A DNA stretch of 64,000 nucleotides from Holothuria scabra. Taxonomy: Eukaryota > Echinodermata > Holothuroidea > Aspidochirotida > Holothuriidae. Location: NCBI GenBank assembly GCA_037179385.1, contig CM074190.1:13040206-13104205 (forward strand), written 5' to 3'. Below the pieces are notes generated by a model, which saw nothing but the letters and a program-made list of their open reading frames with translations, made no database searches and had not been told where the DNA came from. This document shows positions 50,600-59,899 of this stretch, in pieces. Within the stretch, counting starts at the first letter, position 1, and each line of letters starts with the position of its first letter. A program made the translations under genes and the position numbers.

Positions 50600-51990
50600 T
50601 TTTTACATTACCTTAGCCTGACTATGAAGGATAAAATGCTAAGATCCTTATATCATCTGTATATACTACACCAAACCAGCCTACAAAGAATATAGTTCAT
50701 TGTCTCTCATGTAAAAAGTGCAGCATATGTAAACATGTGATTAAACAAGTGATTAAACAATTGATTTAACGACAATATCATAGCCTGACTATGAGGGATA
50801 AAACCCAAAGCAGTTTTGCTATTTCAAAGTTCTTCAATCACAAAATCACTAACAACCCATATGTTTAATGTAGAAAATCTGCTACCCAATTTTGCATTCG
50901 TATAGCAATTTGTCCATTTTGTGTAGCAAAATGCGATGCAATACCGGATAAATTATTCCCTACAAAGTCCCTAATATCTACTTAAAAATTCTGTCTAGTT
51001 CCATGACTATATGGGAAAAATCGCAACAACCTATCTATCATCTGAGCAGCATTATGTAACCAAGTGATCAGGTTAAAAGTGTAGCTTACCTAACCAAGTG
51101 ATTAAACTACAAAATCATAGCCAGACTATGAGGGATAAAACCCAAAGTCCTTCATATTTACTGAAATATTTAAAAATAAAATCAACGACCTGGATAATAT
51201 ATGAAACTATGTAACCATGTGTGACCATAAGGGATAAAATGCAAAGACCCTCATATCATCTGCAAACCAATTTACAAAGGTTAAAATAAAATTACACTGC
51301 CAAAATTGACTACCCTGTATAAGGGATAAAATGAACAACCTTCATATCAAATGTAACCAAGTGATTAAACTACAACATCATAGCCGGGTTACAGTATGTG
51401 GGATAAAACCCGAAATCCTTCATATTTACTGAATAATTTCTTTCCAGTTACACTGCCAGGGCCTGACTATAAGGAATAAAATGCAGCAACCTTCATATCA
51501 TCTGCATCTGTATATTACAGTATATCAATCTATGTATGCAGTGATGGAACTGCCCCCCCCCCCCCAAGAGTTGTTGCCCAGGCCACACCAAACCAACCTG
51601 CATGTAACCAAGTGATTAAACTACAATATCATAGCTGGACTATGAGGGATAAAACCCAAAGTCCTTCATATTTACAGAAATATTTCTAATTAAAACAATC
51701 TACAAAGGAAAAAAACATGCAACATAATGGTTACATGTAACCAGTCACTAATTACAATATCATAGCCCGACTATACGAGGAATAACACCCACTGCCATTC
51801 TTTCCAGTTAGACTGACAGGATCTAACTATAAAGAAATAAATGCAATGGCCTTCAAATCACCAGCATCTGGGATGATAATACATCAGACTGCCTTAGCCC
51901 AACTATAAGGGATAAAATGCTTAGACCCCCATATCATTCGCATCTGTCCATGACACTACACCAAACCTGTCTACAAAGGATATAATTCAT
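50600..51990. repeat. Irregular array of CTATGAGGGATAAAA-type units
   Basis: Two alternating modules recur about ten times. One is GTAACCAAGTGATTAAACTA followed by ATCATAGCC. The other is GACTATGAGGGATAAAA followed by CCCAAAGTCCTTCATATTT or TGCAAAGACCTTCATATCA. Spacing varies from about 100 to 250 bases, so it is not a clean tandem satellite. It lies just downstream of the methyltransferase-like gene. Confidence 0.75.
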
Positions 51991-52054
51991 AACTCATATG
52001 GAGACTTCTTCCCACCATTTTTTTCGTGTAAGCTGGCTCACAGCCCCCATCCTC

Positions 52055-52276
52055 CTATTGCCCCATATCTTCCTCTTCATCCACTTCACTTTGTTCATCC
52101 AGGCTGTCATGTCCCACCTCTTCTTGGCTTTCATCATCTTCATTTCGTTCGGGAGTAGGTGGCTTCCTTAAAACTTCGTGGCTTACTCGGAGTCTAATAT
52201 GTCCGTCCATTCCTTGTTCAATGTCAACGGAGATGGCACTTCTACCTTCATTTAAGGCTGCTACCATTCCTGTTCC
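52055..52276 (-). pseudogene. ParB-methyltransferase-like relic, last exon
   Basis: Minus-strand frame G-T-G-M-V-A-A-L-N-E-G-R-S-A-I-S-V-D-I-E fits the second half of SAM motif I through motif II of a DNA amino-methyltransferase (G-x-G-T-x-x-A-A-L-x-x-G-R-x-x-I-x-x-[DE]). The Asp-Ile-Glu would be the ribose-binding acidic residues. A low-complexity acidic tail follows (DDESQEEVGHDSLDEQSEVD) and a TAG at 52055-52057. The exon is preceded by CGACAG, which could act as an acceptor, but the first 8 bases repeat the end of the previous exon (see 52277-52712). Confidence 0.55.
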
Positions 52277-52712
52277 TGTCGAGTTCAAAAACGTATAATA
52301 TTAGAACAGTAATAGACAGTATATTAAATTTTTATATTTTGTCTTTACATAAAATAAAAAGAAATACAAAAGGAACACAGAATTTCCTGGTGATGGTCGA
52401 GTCAAAGTAACAACCTTGAGAGTCTCCTCTAAAGGCTCACGATCTTAAGACTAACATATCTTATCACATGCACTCAAATTTCGTACACCAACATTTCGAG
52501 CTCGTAGCCAAGTCGGCATTCATGGATCTCCATGACTTGAGATGACTTGTTACACTATAGAACTGACTCGAGCAAATATTTGACTTGACTTGACTTGACT
52601 TTTTTTATGACTTGACACGTTTGACAAAGTGCCTGACTCTACTTGACTTGGGTAATGTTGTAAATGACTTGTTACAACACTAGTATGTACTGCATAATAC
52701 TAAATAAACTTC
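52277..52712. mobile_element. Sequence splitting SAM motif I, flanked by 8-bp direct repeats
   Basis: CCTGTTCC (plus strand) occurs at 52269-52276 and again at 52713-52720. Removing one repeat and the 436 bases between them joins the two coding halves in frame exactly within D-V-C-C-G-T-G. The intervening DNA has no good donor at its 5' side (coding sense) and carries tandem TTGAC units around 52580-52600. No clear terminal inverted repeats were seen. An 8-bp duplication is typical of hAT insertions. An unusual intron is the alternative. Confidence 0.5.
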
Positions 52713-52959
52713 CCTGTTCCACAACAAACATCTAGGACACACTGCCCAGGGGTTGACATGGCAGTAATCAGCTCTCTGTACAGCTCCACTGGCTTTTGTG
52801 CAGCATCTACCCTTTGGTCATCAACCATGAAATAGCTACCTCCTTCAACTTCCAACAAATTCTGACTGTGACCTCCACTCCAGACTAAATGTGTTGTAGA
52901 TGCCATTGCTGTATTCCTAGCATTGACCATACCTTTCACACAGGAGGTCAGGACTGCAC
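52713..52959 (-). pseudogene. ParB-methyltransferase-like relic, exon with SAM motif I
   Basis: This reads GAVLTSCVKGMVNARNTAMA, a divergent middle, then VDDQRVDAAQKPVELYRELI and STPGQCVLDVCCGTG. The Q-K-P-V-E-L-Y followed by V-L-D-V-C-C-G-T-G is the characteristic spacing of N4-cytosine or N6-adenine DNA methyltransferases of the group where motif I is near the C terminus. The acceptor is CTTCTCTTCAG. After GTG the frame ends within three codons because of the split described at 52277-52712. I could not find a D-P-P-[YFW] or S-P-P-[YFW] catalytic motif in the neighbouring exons. Confidence 0.6.
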
Positions 52960-53207
52960 CTGAAGAGAAGGTTAACAAAAAGGGAAATGAAATTGTGTTG
53001 TGATAACTAAAAATGCACAGGCATCAAAGTGACTTTTGCAGATCTTCATAGAAGCTCAACTTTTGATGTTGTATGTTTTCTTGTGTGTTTATCGTATGAG
53101 TAGGTAGGCCTTTTTCACTTTTTCACAAAGTTAAGGGAACATTTTTGAGAAGCTTATGCAAACCATGATAGGGAGTCAATTAAATTTGCTTATACATAGC
53201 AATGAAC

Positions 53208-53397
53208 CTACCTTTTGTGGGAAGTAGAAAGCTTCCGTAGGCTCTTGAGAGTGCCTAGTTGCCCTCATGGATTCTGCAACACTGCCCATTTCTGATGTTG
53301 TACACAGAACAGTAACAAAGAAATCACTGTTGCCACATTTGATGTATATACCTGTGACTCCAGACAGGCAACTCTTCACATCTGCTTGGGACCATTC
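53208..53397 (-). pseudogene. ParB-methyltransferase-like relic, middle exon
   Basis: It reads EWSQADVKSCLSGVTGIYIK, CGNSDFFVTVLCTTSEMG, SVAESMRATRHSQEPTEAFY and FPQKV. The acceptor is TTCATTTCCAG. To keep frame with the next exon the donor must be GTAG|GTTCAT, four bases beyond the stronger-looking AAAG|GTAGGT. The segment corresponds to the region after the catalytic motif in methyltransferases (strand with F-V-V-V-L-C). Its role is otherwise unrecognised. Confidence 0.5.
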
Positions 53398-53514
53398 CTG
53401 GAAATGAACAACAGTGTAAAAAATAAAGTCATTGCAAGTCAATAATAATAAACATCTTAATTCATCTTTGTCCATCTTTAGAGGACATTCCTAAGCTGAG
53501 ATAAAATGTTTAAG

Positions 53515-53895
53515 TTAAAGTGTACCTCAAGTAAACAAATTCAAAAATATGTAATAAACAGCATGAAAAATAAATTCTAACAGTCCAACTCCAATCTTCA
53601 TGGGACATTCTTGAGTGGAGATGTAAAATGTTGAAATTTATTCACTTAAAATCAATCAGTCCATTGCGCAATAACTTGTAGCTTTCTTGTTGTACAACTC
53701 ACAGTTTGTGATTTGATTTCTAATAAAATTAAAAGTGTCCTTATGACCTTGAACACTTCCTGTTTGCTTGCATAGCATGTTGCACAGAGAGGGCTTAATT
53801 AATTACATCACCCCATAAAAATAAGAGTGCTATCACATCTCGGTACAAAGTGTAGTAACTTTCAGAAAAACAGACAAATGCAAATCAACAACTAA
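53515..53895 (+). repeat. TTAA-type repeat family 3, copy 3 (in an intron of the relic gene)
   Basis: It starts TTAAAGTGTACCTCAAGT and shares CAGTCCAACTCCAATCTTC, CACTTCCTGTTTGCTTGCAT and TACATCACCCCATAA with the copy at 6412-6973. The right terminus is degraded. Confidence 0.7.
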
Positions 53896-53992
53896 CATTT
53901 CTGCCTCTTGTATCTTATGTCACCTGTTCACTCAGTATGGCCCAATGTAGTGAATTGGCCCAAAGAATTGTAAACAATCACTATGGACTTAC

Positions 53993-54085
53993 TGCACCAA
54001 GAATTAGAGTGGCAGTGTCCTTCCACTGTCCTTGATCTCCATCCCCTCATGAGCTTGACAGGATCAAGTTTCTGCATAGCTGGAT
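53993..54085 (-). pseudogene. ParB-methyltransferase-like relic, exon with in-frame TGA
   Basis: The exon is 93 bases, phase 0 at both ends, with acceptor TTTTCAACCCCAG and donor GTAAGT. It reads IQLCRNLILSSS, stop, GDGDQGQWKDTATLILGA. The stop is TGA at 54049-54047. A single C-to-T change of an Arg codon (CGA) would create it, as expected from CpG deamination. The second part runs on in frame to EWSQADV in the next exon, which supports the exon being real. Alternatives are an acceptor inside the exon or a one-base frameshift (the other frame has MQKLDPVKLMR). Confidence 0.5.
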
Positions 54086-54481
54086 CTGGGGTTGAAAAAG
54101 AAATTACTCGTCAATACCACTTGTTTGGGGGATTTAAGGGCTGGAAAAAAATTACTCGTCAATATCACTTGTTTTGGGGATTTAAGAAATATATAATGGC
54201 TATGAGAGTCTTTTGCTTAGGAGTTGCGAGCTGTGGAATTCCAAGCTGTGGTATCCTATGTTGGACATTTACAGTTCGGCCTTGCTGAATGAGATGCAGC
54301 CTACTGTAAATGTTTTTTTTTTTTTCATTAGCATATTTCCAACTAGAGTAGTACTTTCCTTTCCAAGGAGCATCCTGTCTTCCCTGTTTACTACAGTTCC
54401 AATGAGCAGGGTTTGGGATAAACATAAATTACAGTATTCACTTTCCTTTTTTTCGAAAAAAAAAAAGACCCGTCCAACCAC

Positions 54482-54688
54482 TTGCCCGATTAACATTGTG
54501 TGCCTGTACTCTCCGATCCTATTGTGTAGATTTGCAAGCCACAACACAGCATCAGGACTCAACTCATCCTTGTACATGCAGCACATCCTCGATTTAAACA
54601 CATCTTCCTCAGCTAGCTGCTCTTCCAGTCGTTTTGCTGCCATCAGGTTGTGACACCCTCCAATGACTTTATAGTGAAAAGCATGGGC
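54482..54688 (-). pseudogene. ParB-methyltransferase-like relic, ParB domain second half
   Basis: It reads AHAFHYKVIGGCHNLMAAKR, LEEQLAEEDVFKSRMCCMYK, DELSPDAVLWLANLHNRIGE and YRHTMLIGQ. The Y-K-V-I-G-G-C-H-N-L-x-A-A-K-R-L stretch matches the ParB/sulfiredoxin-fold signature (Y-x-[VI]-[IV]-[DG]-G-x-H-R-x-x-A-x-x-x-L), with Asn replacing the usual Arg after His. The acceptor is CTTCCTTGTAG in phase 0; the donor CAA|GTGGTT is weak. The exon joins the first half at 57127-57255 without phase conflict. Confidence 0.6.
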
Positions 54689-55439
54689 CTACAAGGAAGA
54701 GAATAAAAGTACAAGTTTACACAAAGCAATGAGTGTTGACATTCGGCACTCACGCAATTCAGCCGGCACTTATCCCAAAGTGAGGAAAAAATACACCAAA
54801 CTTTTTTACGTTTCCTAATCCAGTATAAAACAATAATTCAAAACCATTCAGTTACATCTAGTGTTGAGCAGATAGCAGTGATATCAGAACTATCCCCCTC
54901 CCCTTACACCCCGCCCCCAAAGCATGGGTTCAAAATACCGGTCACTCAGAATCAAATAACCACATCCCTTTTATCCTGTCCTCATCAAACCTTAAAAGAA
55001 TTAAAATTGCAACTTTAGCAATAGCAGAAAATTCCTGAAAACATTGATAACAGGTCCAGATGATTTAGTAATAACTAAAGAGAAAAGAAATTTTGCTCCC
55101 TGGGAAGGTTCACATGACAAATGACTTGAAGTAAGTCTGTTGTGTTTTATCAGCACCGTACTAGGAAAAAATCGGTAATGTATATCTTTTTCTTTGGGCT
55201 GTGTTTCATTTTTGGTAATGACATATTGTGCATCCTTTCTAGAATTTTGCAGCAAGGGAATCATATTGTTCACACAAATATTTAGCAGTCATCAAAGTAT
55301 GAAAGAAACTGAGACATAAAGAAAATATTGCCAATGCATCAAATCAGTTATGGTGGCACCCTGCCATTGTAATAACCAGAATGCAAAAATGCATTGAGGT
55401 TTCGATGATACGCACATGCTCTTTTCAATAAAATGCTAC

Positions 55440-56880
55440 ATTTCTTGTAACAACTGGTGACCCAAAGTGACCTTTGACTCCACCTGTAAGTAACTGGTTT
55501 TTCTTTTAACCAAAACATTTCTATGTACAAAAAGCCAAATTTCATACTGTGCCTTAAGATATTCTGCAAACCAGGTTTTCAGAGTTTGATTCCAGGTGAT
55601 ACCAGATGACCATTGACCTCCACCAAAAACAACAGGTACAGTACTTCCAACTCACCATAACACATCCACATACTAATTAGGAAATCCATCCAAGTTTCCT
55701 ACCTTGAGATACCCCATTTTGACAAGTTTTTCAAAGTTTGACCGATCATGACCCCAGTTTTCTTTTCACCTCCACAAAAAACGCATAAAATAATAACAAA
55801 AAATAACGCATCAACATATCAAGTTTGAAATCAATCCAAGTTTCCTACCTTGAGATATTGTGTGTAAAAAGGTTTTCAGGATTTGTCCCCTTCTGACCCC
55901 AAATAACCTCTGACCTCCACCAAAATTAATTGGGTTTTCCTTACATCATAACGCATCAACATATCAAGTTTGAAATTAATTCAAGTTTCCTACCTTGAGA
56001 TGTAGGGAAAACCAGGTTTTCGGGGTTTGACCCCATGTGACTCTAAATGACCTTTGACCTCCACCAAAATTGATTGGGTTCTTCCTCACATCATAATGCA
56101 TCAACATATCAAGTTTGAAATGAATCCAAGTTTTCTACCTTGAGATATAGAGTTAACAAGGATTTCAGGATTTGACCCCTTGTGACCCCAAATGACCTTT
56201 GACCTCCACGAAAATGAATTAGGTCCTTTCTTACAGAATAAAGCATCGACATATCAAGTTTGAAATTAATTCAAGTTTCCTACCATGAGATATCGTGTAA
56301 ACAAGGATTTTGGGGTTTTACCCCATGAGACCCCAAATGACCTTTGACCTCCACCAAAATCAATCGGGTCCTCTCTTACATCATAATGCATCAATATATC
56401 AAGTTTGGAATTATTCCAAGTTTCCTACCATGAGATATCGCGTAAACAAGGATTTCGGGGTTTGACCCTACATGACCCCAAATGACCTTTGACCTCCACC
56501 AAAATCAATAGGGTTCTTCCTTACATCATAACGCATCAACATATCAAGTTTGAAATTAATCCAAGTTTTCTACCATGAGATATCGTGTAAACAAGGATTT
56601 CGGGGTTTGACCCCACGTGACCCCAAATGACCTTTGACCTCCACCAAAATCAATAGGGTTTTTTCTCTCATCATAACGCATCAACATATCACGTTTGAAA
56701 TTAATCCAAGTTTCCTATCTTGAGATATTGTGTAAACAAGGATTTTGGTTTGTTACCCCCTGTGACCCCAGATGACCTTTGACCTCGCCCAAAATAAGTA
56801 GGGTTCTTCCTCTCAGTATGGGGTATCTGTGTACCAAGTTTGAGAACTGTCAGATCTTCCCTTCTCAAGATATCGTGTAA
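55440..56880. repeat. Tandem repeat, 145-bp period, about 9 to 10 units
   Basis: Units contain TATCAAGTTTGAAATTAATC, CAAGTTTCCTACCTTGAGAT, GTGTAAACAAGGATTTCGGG, TTTGACCCCATGTGACCCCA and AATGACCTTTGACCTCCACC. The exact string TGACCTTTGACCT begins at 56048, 56193, 56338, 56483, 56628 and 56773, always 145 bases apart. Units before 55904 are more diverged. The array ends in a CA-rich microsatellite. It lies in the intron that splits the ParB domain. Confidence 0.92.
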
Positions 56881-56892
56881 ACAAGCAAAGTG

Positions 56893-56957
56893 TCACAAAC
56901 ACACACACATACACACACACATACACACGCACATACACACATACATACACACACACG
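56893..56957. repeat. (CACACACATA)n microsatellite
   Basis: CACACACAT and ACACACGCACAT units directly after the last unit of the 145-bp array. Several overlapping open frames here are low-complexity artefacts. Confidence 0.9.
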
Positions 56958-57126
56958 CCATCATGAATGCATAGGTTTTTCTTTCCATCGAAACCAAAAT
57001 CTATAGAACGGAACAAGATACAACGCTGGTTTTTTTTGCAAATTTGTTGTAATTTGTTAACATAGACTTCATTAAATTTAAACCTCACTGCAATACAAAA
57101 ATACCCTTCTGAGGCAACACACTTAC

Positions 57127-57255
57127 ATTGTTTTCTCGGAAATTTGAAACATCTTGGGAGTTTACTAGGACACACAACGGCTGATACAAATGCCCAGGAA
57201 ATGGCTTCATCTGTGCCATCAGGCTTTCAATGAAAGACTCATGCAATTCTCGAAG
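57127..57255 (-). pseudogene. ParB-methyltransferase-like relic, ParB domain first half
   Basis: The exon is 129 bases (43 codons), phase 0 at both ends, with acceptor TTCGTCCTTAG and donor AAT|GTAAGT. It reads LRELHESFIESLMAQMKPFP, GHLYQPLCVLVNSQDVSNFR and ENN. L-x-E-L-x-x-S-(I/F) followed by Q-P-L-x-V-x-V is the usual start of a ParB-like nuclease domain. Upstream exons that would supply the N terminus were not identified. The gene runs from here down to 52055 on the minus strand. Confidence 0.6.
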
Positions 57256-57344
57256 CTAAGGACGAAGGTGGCCGTTCCGGATTTTAGCTGACCCTATGAG
57301 GGAAAAAAAATCAATGAAAGAGTACGAAAAAGGAACTACTAGAA

Positions 57345-57430
57345 CAGGGGTTCTTAAATGGCGGCCGGCGGGCCACATCCAGCCCGCGAGTAAATCTGGC
57401 TCGGCCCGAACTGAAATTTGGCCCATCAAA
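57345..57430 (+). repeat. hAT-type end fragment
   Basis: CAGGGGTTCTTAAATGGCGG followed by GGGCCACATCCAGCCCGCGA resembles the common CAGGGGTTCT..GCGGCCC terminus of animal hAT-like MITEs. No matching inverse end was found nearby. Confidence 0.45.
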
Positions 57431-57744
57431 AATATGAGACATAATACTACCAAATTTTCATACGAAGCCTTGATTTCTCTTTAATGAATACACCTATTAA
57501 GAGAAATTGATGACGCTTTCTTTTCTTCTTACATCAAGTCATAAGGGCAGCTAGCAGATTATGAAATGATCCACTTGCTAAAGACAAAATAAGAAGTATG
57601 TTAGTGAGGCGCGTGTAATACGGCAGCACTGGGTTTGCCTGATGTGTCGAGAAAGTAAGCCCCAAGTTTCTCGAGTCCACCTGAATCTGTGGTAAAGGCA
57701 GTTTTATGTCTACTTCAGGTGAAATTGTTTCCCGTGTAACCCAT

Positions 57745-57825
57745 GGCTTGACTGTGGGTGTGATCCAGCGGTAGGCCACCCGCCTTTCAATGGAGAGTTC
57801 CGGGTCCAATCAGCTACCGAGTCAT
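57745..57825 (+). repeat. tRNA-derived SINE-like fragment
   Basis: GGGTGTGATCCAGCGGTAGG resembles an A box and GTTCCGGGTCCAATC a decayed B box, spaced as in a tRNA head. No cloverleaf or Pol III terminator could be established. Confidence 0.4.
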
Positions 57826-58559
57826 ACGAAAGACTTAAAAATGGTATTCCTTAGAGACTAAAAAATTAAAAGGGAGGCTATGCTGGACTTGCTATGTAAT
57901 CCCTCAGTTCTAGTTAGATAGCAATACCTTTGCTCTCTTGAGTTGTACTTCATTGTCCTTTTTTTTGTTTTACTCCCCTTTTTATCCTTCTTCTAGGTGT
58001 CCTGGTGCACACTGGCACTGCAGAAGGAAAAATTCCTTTGGTGTTTTATGATATAAAACATGTTCCTCATGACAGCAATTTGACCATTCATTGCGTAACT
58101 GAAACCCTCACTAGGACAAGGTCTACTGTAGCCTTGAGAATGTGCTGTTTTTGCAGCTAGGCAACTGTTTTCGTGAAGACAAAAACAAGTTTGTTTTCAC
58201 ATATCTGGCATTCCTAGTGGAAATGAAGGTTTTAAGCAAATGAGTCATGAGCAGCAGTAAGTTAGAGTCCTTGAAGGACCCAGGAACTATGCATTCAACT
58301 TAGAAAAAAACCAGAAAATAACAGAAAATTCGCCATTTAGTAGGTATGAATCTTAACCTCAAAGCTTGTACAAGTTGGACAACAGCACTGTATGCTATAG
58401 CAAAATGTAGTATTTTTCTTCAAAGAATGCAGTGTGGGAAATTGTGACGGCATCACTTTACAGTGATTAGGCAATATATTTTATATGTTTGTGATATGGC
58501 TGTGTGAAAGGATTGATAACTTTTTAGTCGAGCTCAAGATATCTCATTTTAAAGATTGC

Positions 58560-58937
58560 TTACTTTTGTCGAAGCACTGCTGATGTAGGCCTCGTCCTAT
58601 TTGAAATAGAAGTCAGCACTTGATGACTTGTTCCTGCAGACCCACTGACATTGATACTATTGCAAATAGACCTAGGACCTTTCTTAGAATGCCCAGTGCT
58701 GTGTGACATCAAGTCATGGTGGTACTGAAAGGGATATGTAGCATACTGTACAAGCTGATTTGAAAAGTCTGACCTTTCACTGAAAACCTGATTTTCAAGA
58801 GATTTAGCCTGTTTTTTTTTTTTTTTTACATAGGACTGGGATCTTTGTGAGTACAAGACTGCATTCCTTCTTTGCAGTCTTTGAAAGTTTTGAGTGCCCT
58901 GAATTCCATTGCAAGTCCAGCAGTTACTAAATGACAT
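58560..58937 (-). other. Open minus-strand frame of uncertain status
   Basis: The 125-residue frame begins MSFSNCWTCNGIQGTQNFQR and has a Lys run from a poly(T) stretch. A GTAAGC donor overlaps its end (CAA-AA|GTAAGC), but that phase does not fit the exon at 57127-57255. It could be an upstream exon of the ParB-methyltransferase relic or a chance frame inside an intron of the opposing gene. Confidence 0.2.
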
Positions 58938-59157
58938 TGTTAGGGGACAGAGATAAATACAAAATCTATTGTGAGCTACTGTACCTTTAGGAGAAGAGGT
59001 TGATTACACAATAAATTGCATTTATAATTTTTGTATTTGAAGGTTTTGGTGCATTTTCTACCTGTGGGACATACTCATGAGGGTGTGGACCAAATGTTTT
59101 CTTGCATTTCGAGACATCTTCGAGGCAAGAATGCCAAAATTGGAACATTTAGTTCAC

Positions 59158-59613
59158 TGTATAAAATAGCTATACTTACCTTTAGATCATTACATGGCAT
59201 GGCCCCGGATTACATTTCAAGTCTCATCACCAAATACTCACCAAGTCGCTGTTTACGATCATCATCTGAATTTTTTCTTTCCCATCCTCCAATTTCTGAA
59301 ACTAAGTGTTATGGGGCCAGGTCTTTTACTGTTCCTGCCCCTGAGGTTTGGAACAGCCTGCCTGCTAATGTGCGTTCTTAAAGTAATTTTAATCATTCAA
59401 AAAAGAATTTGAAGACTTATTTGTTTAATTGTTTAAACTAATCACTGTTTTCGTATTTTAAGCTTTTTTGTTTTTTCTGTGCTTTAAGTTTTGATTTTAT
59501 CTGTAATTTTGGTGCTTTTTGTATTTTGTTTTAACCCTTTTCTTTGTACAGCGCTTTGAGTGTTTTTGAAAAGCGCTTTATTAATAGCCTTATTATTAAT
59601 TTCATTATTATTT
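59158..59613 (+). mobile_element. LINE (CR1/L2-like) 3' tail, 5'-truncated
   Basis: It encodes the end of a reverse transcriptase ORF: YKIAILTFRSLHGMAPDYIS, then YSPSRCLRSS, YGARSFTVPAPEVWNSLPAN and VRS, where the frame closes. The A-P-x-Y-(I/L) and R-S-F-x-x-x-A-P-x-x-W-N-x-L-P motifs are diagnostic of the LINE C terminus. The 3' UTR has GCGCTTTGAGTG and AAAGCGCTTTATTAATA and ends in a TTATTA-rich tract, as in CR1/L2-type elements. It is fused in frame to the G-H-T-H-E exon of the relic gene, so it inserted within or at the edge of that exon. Confidence 0.8.
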
Positions 59614-59639
59614 AACAGTAAAATGTAACTCATAAACCA

Positions 59640-59899
59640 GTGAAGAGGAATTTTTGGGACCAAAATTTTCTTGCGCTCCGCAACAATCCACGGTGGTGCG
59701 GAGTGCAGAGGGTTTTTCTATGGGTTCAACCCCCTCCCTTCCCACCAGGACAAGTTCCTGGGTATGGCCCCTGAAAACACTTTGTGTTAAGAAGATGCCT
59801 GAACTTTTTCTGGGAGTAAATTTTTTCCCTGAAAAGAGTTTTTGCCCTCTAAAAAAATTTGTCCCCCTAAATTTTTTTTCGTTCTGTGGACACCCATGG
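59640..59899 (-). repeat. Transposon-end fragment ending in GGACACCCATGG
   Basis: Its right end, CGTTCTGTGGACACCCATGG, is the diverged inverse of the terminus at 17078. Between are A- and T-rich runs and a CGCTCCGCAACAATCCAC stretch. A short frame on each strand is likely incidental. Confidence 0.5.

Noticed and set aside
50501..50695. Small ORFs around the C- and G-rich tract near 50.5 kb
   Set aside because: Both strands are open only because of the GGTGGGGGTGGGG run; there is no other support.
55440..56880. CRISPR-like array
   Set aside because: Period and internal homology show a satellite in which the whole unit is conserved. There are no unique spacers and the genome is eukaryotic.
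56813..57175. ORF with V-C-V-Y-V-C-V-Y-V-R repeats
   Set aside because: Its repetitive part is the CA microsatellite. Only the segment at 57127-57255 in a supported exon frame was kept.
57534..57809. Minus-strand ORF of 91 residues near the ParB exon
   Set aside because: It overlaps a tRNA-derived SINE-like sequence and shows no ParB or methyltransferase features.
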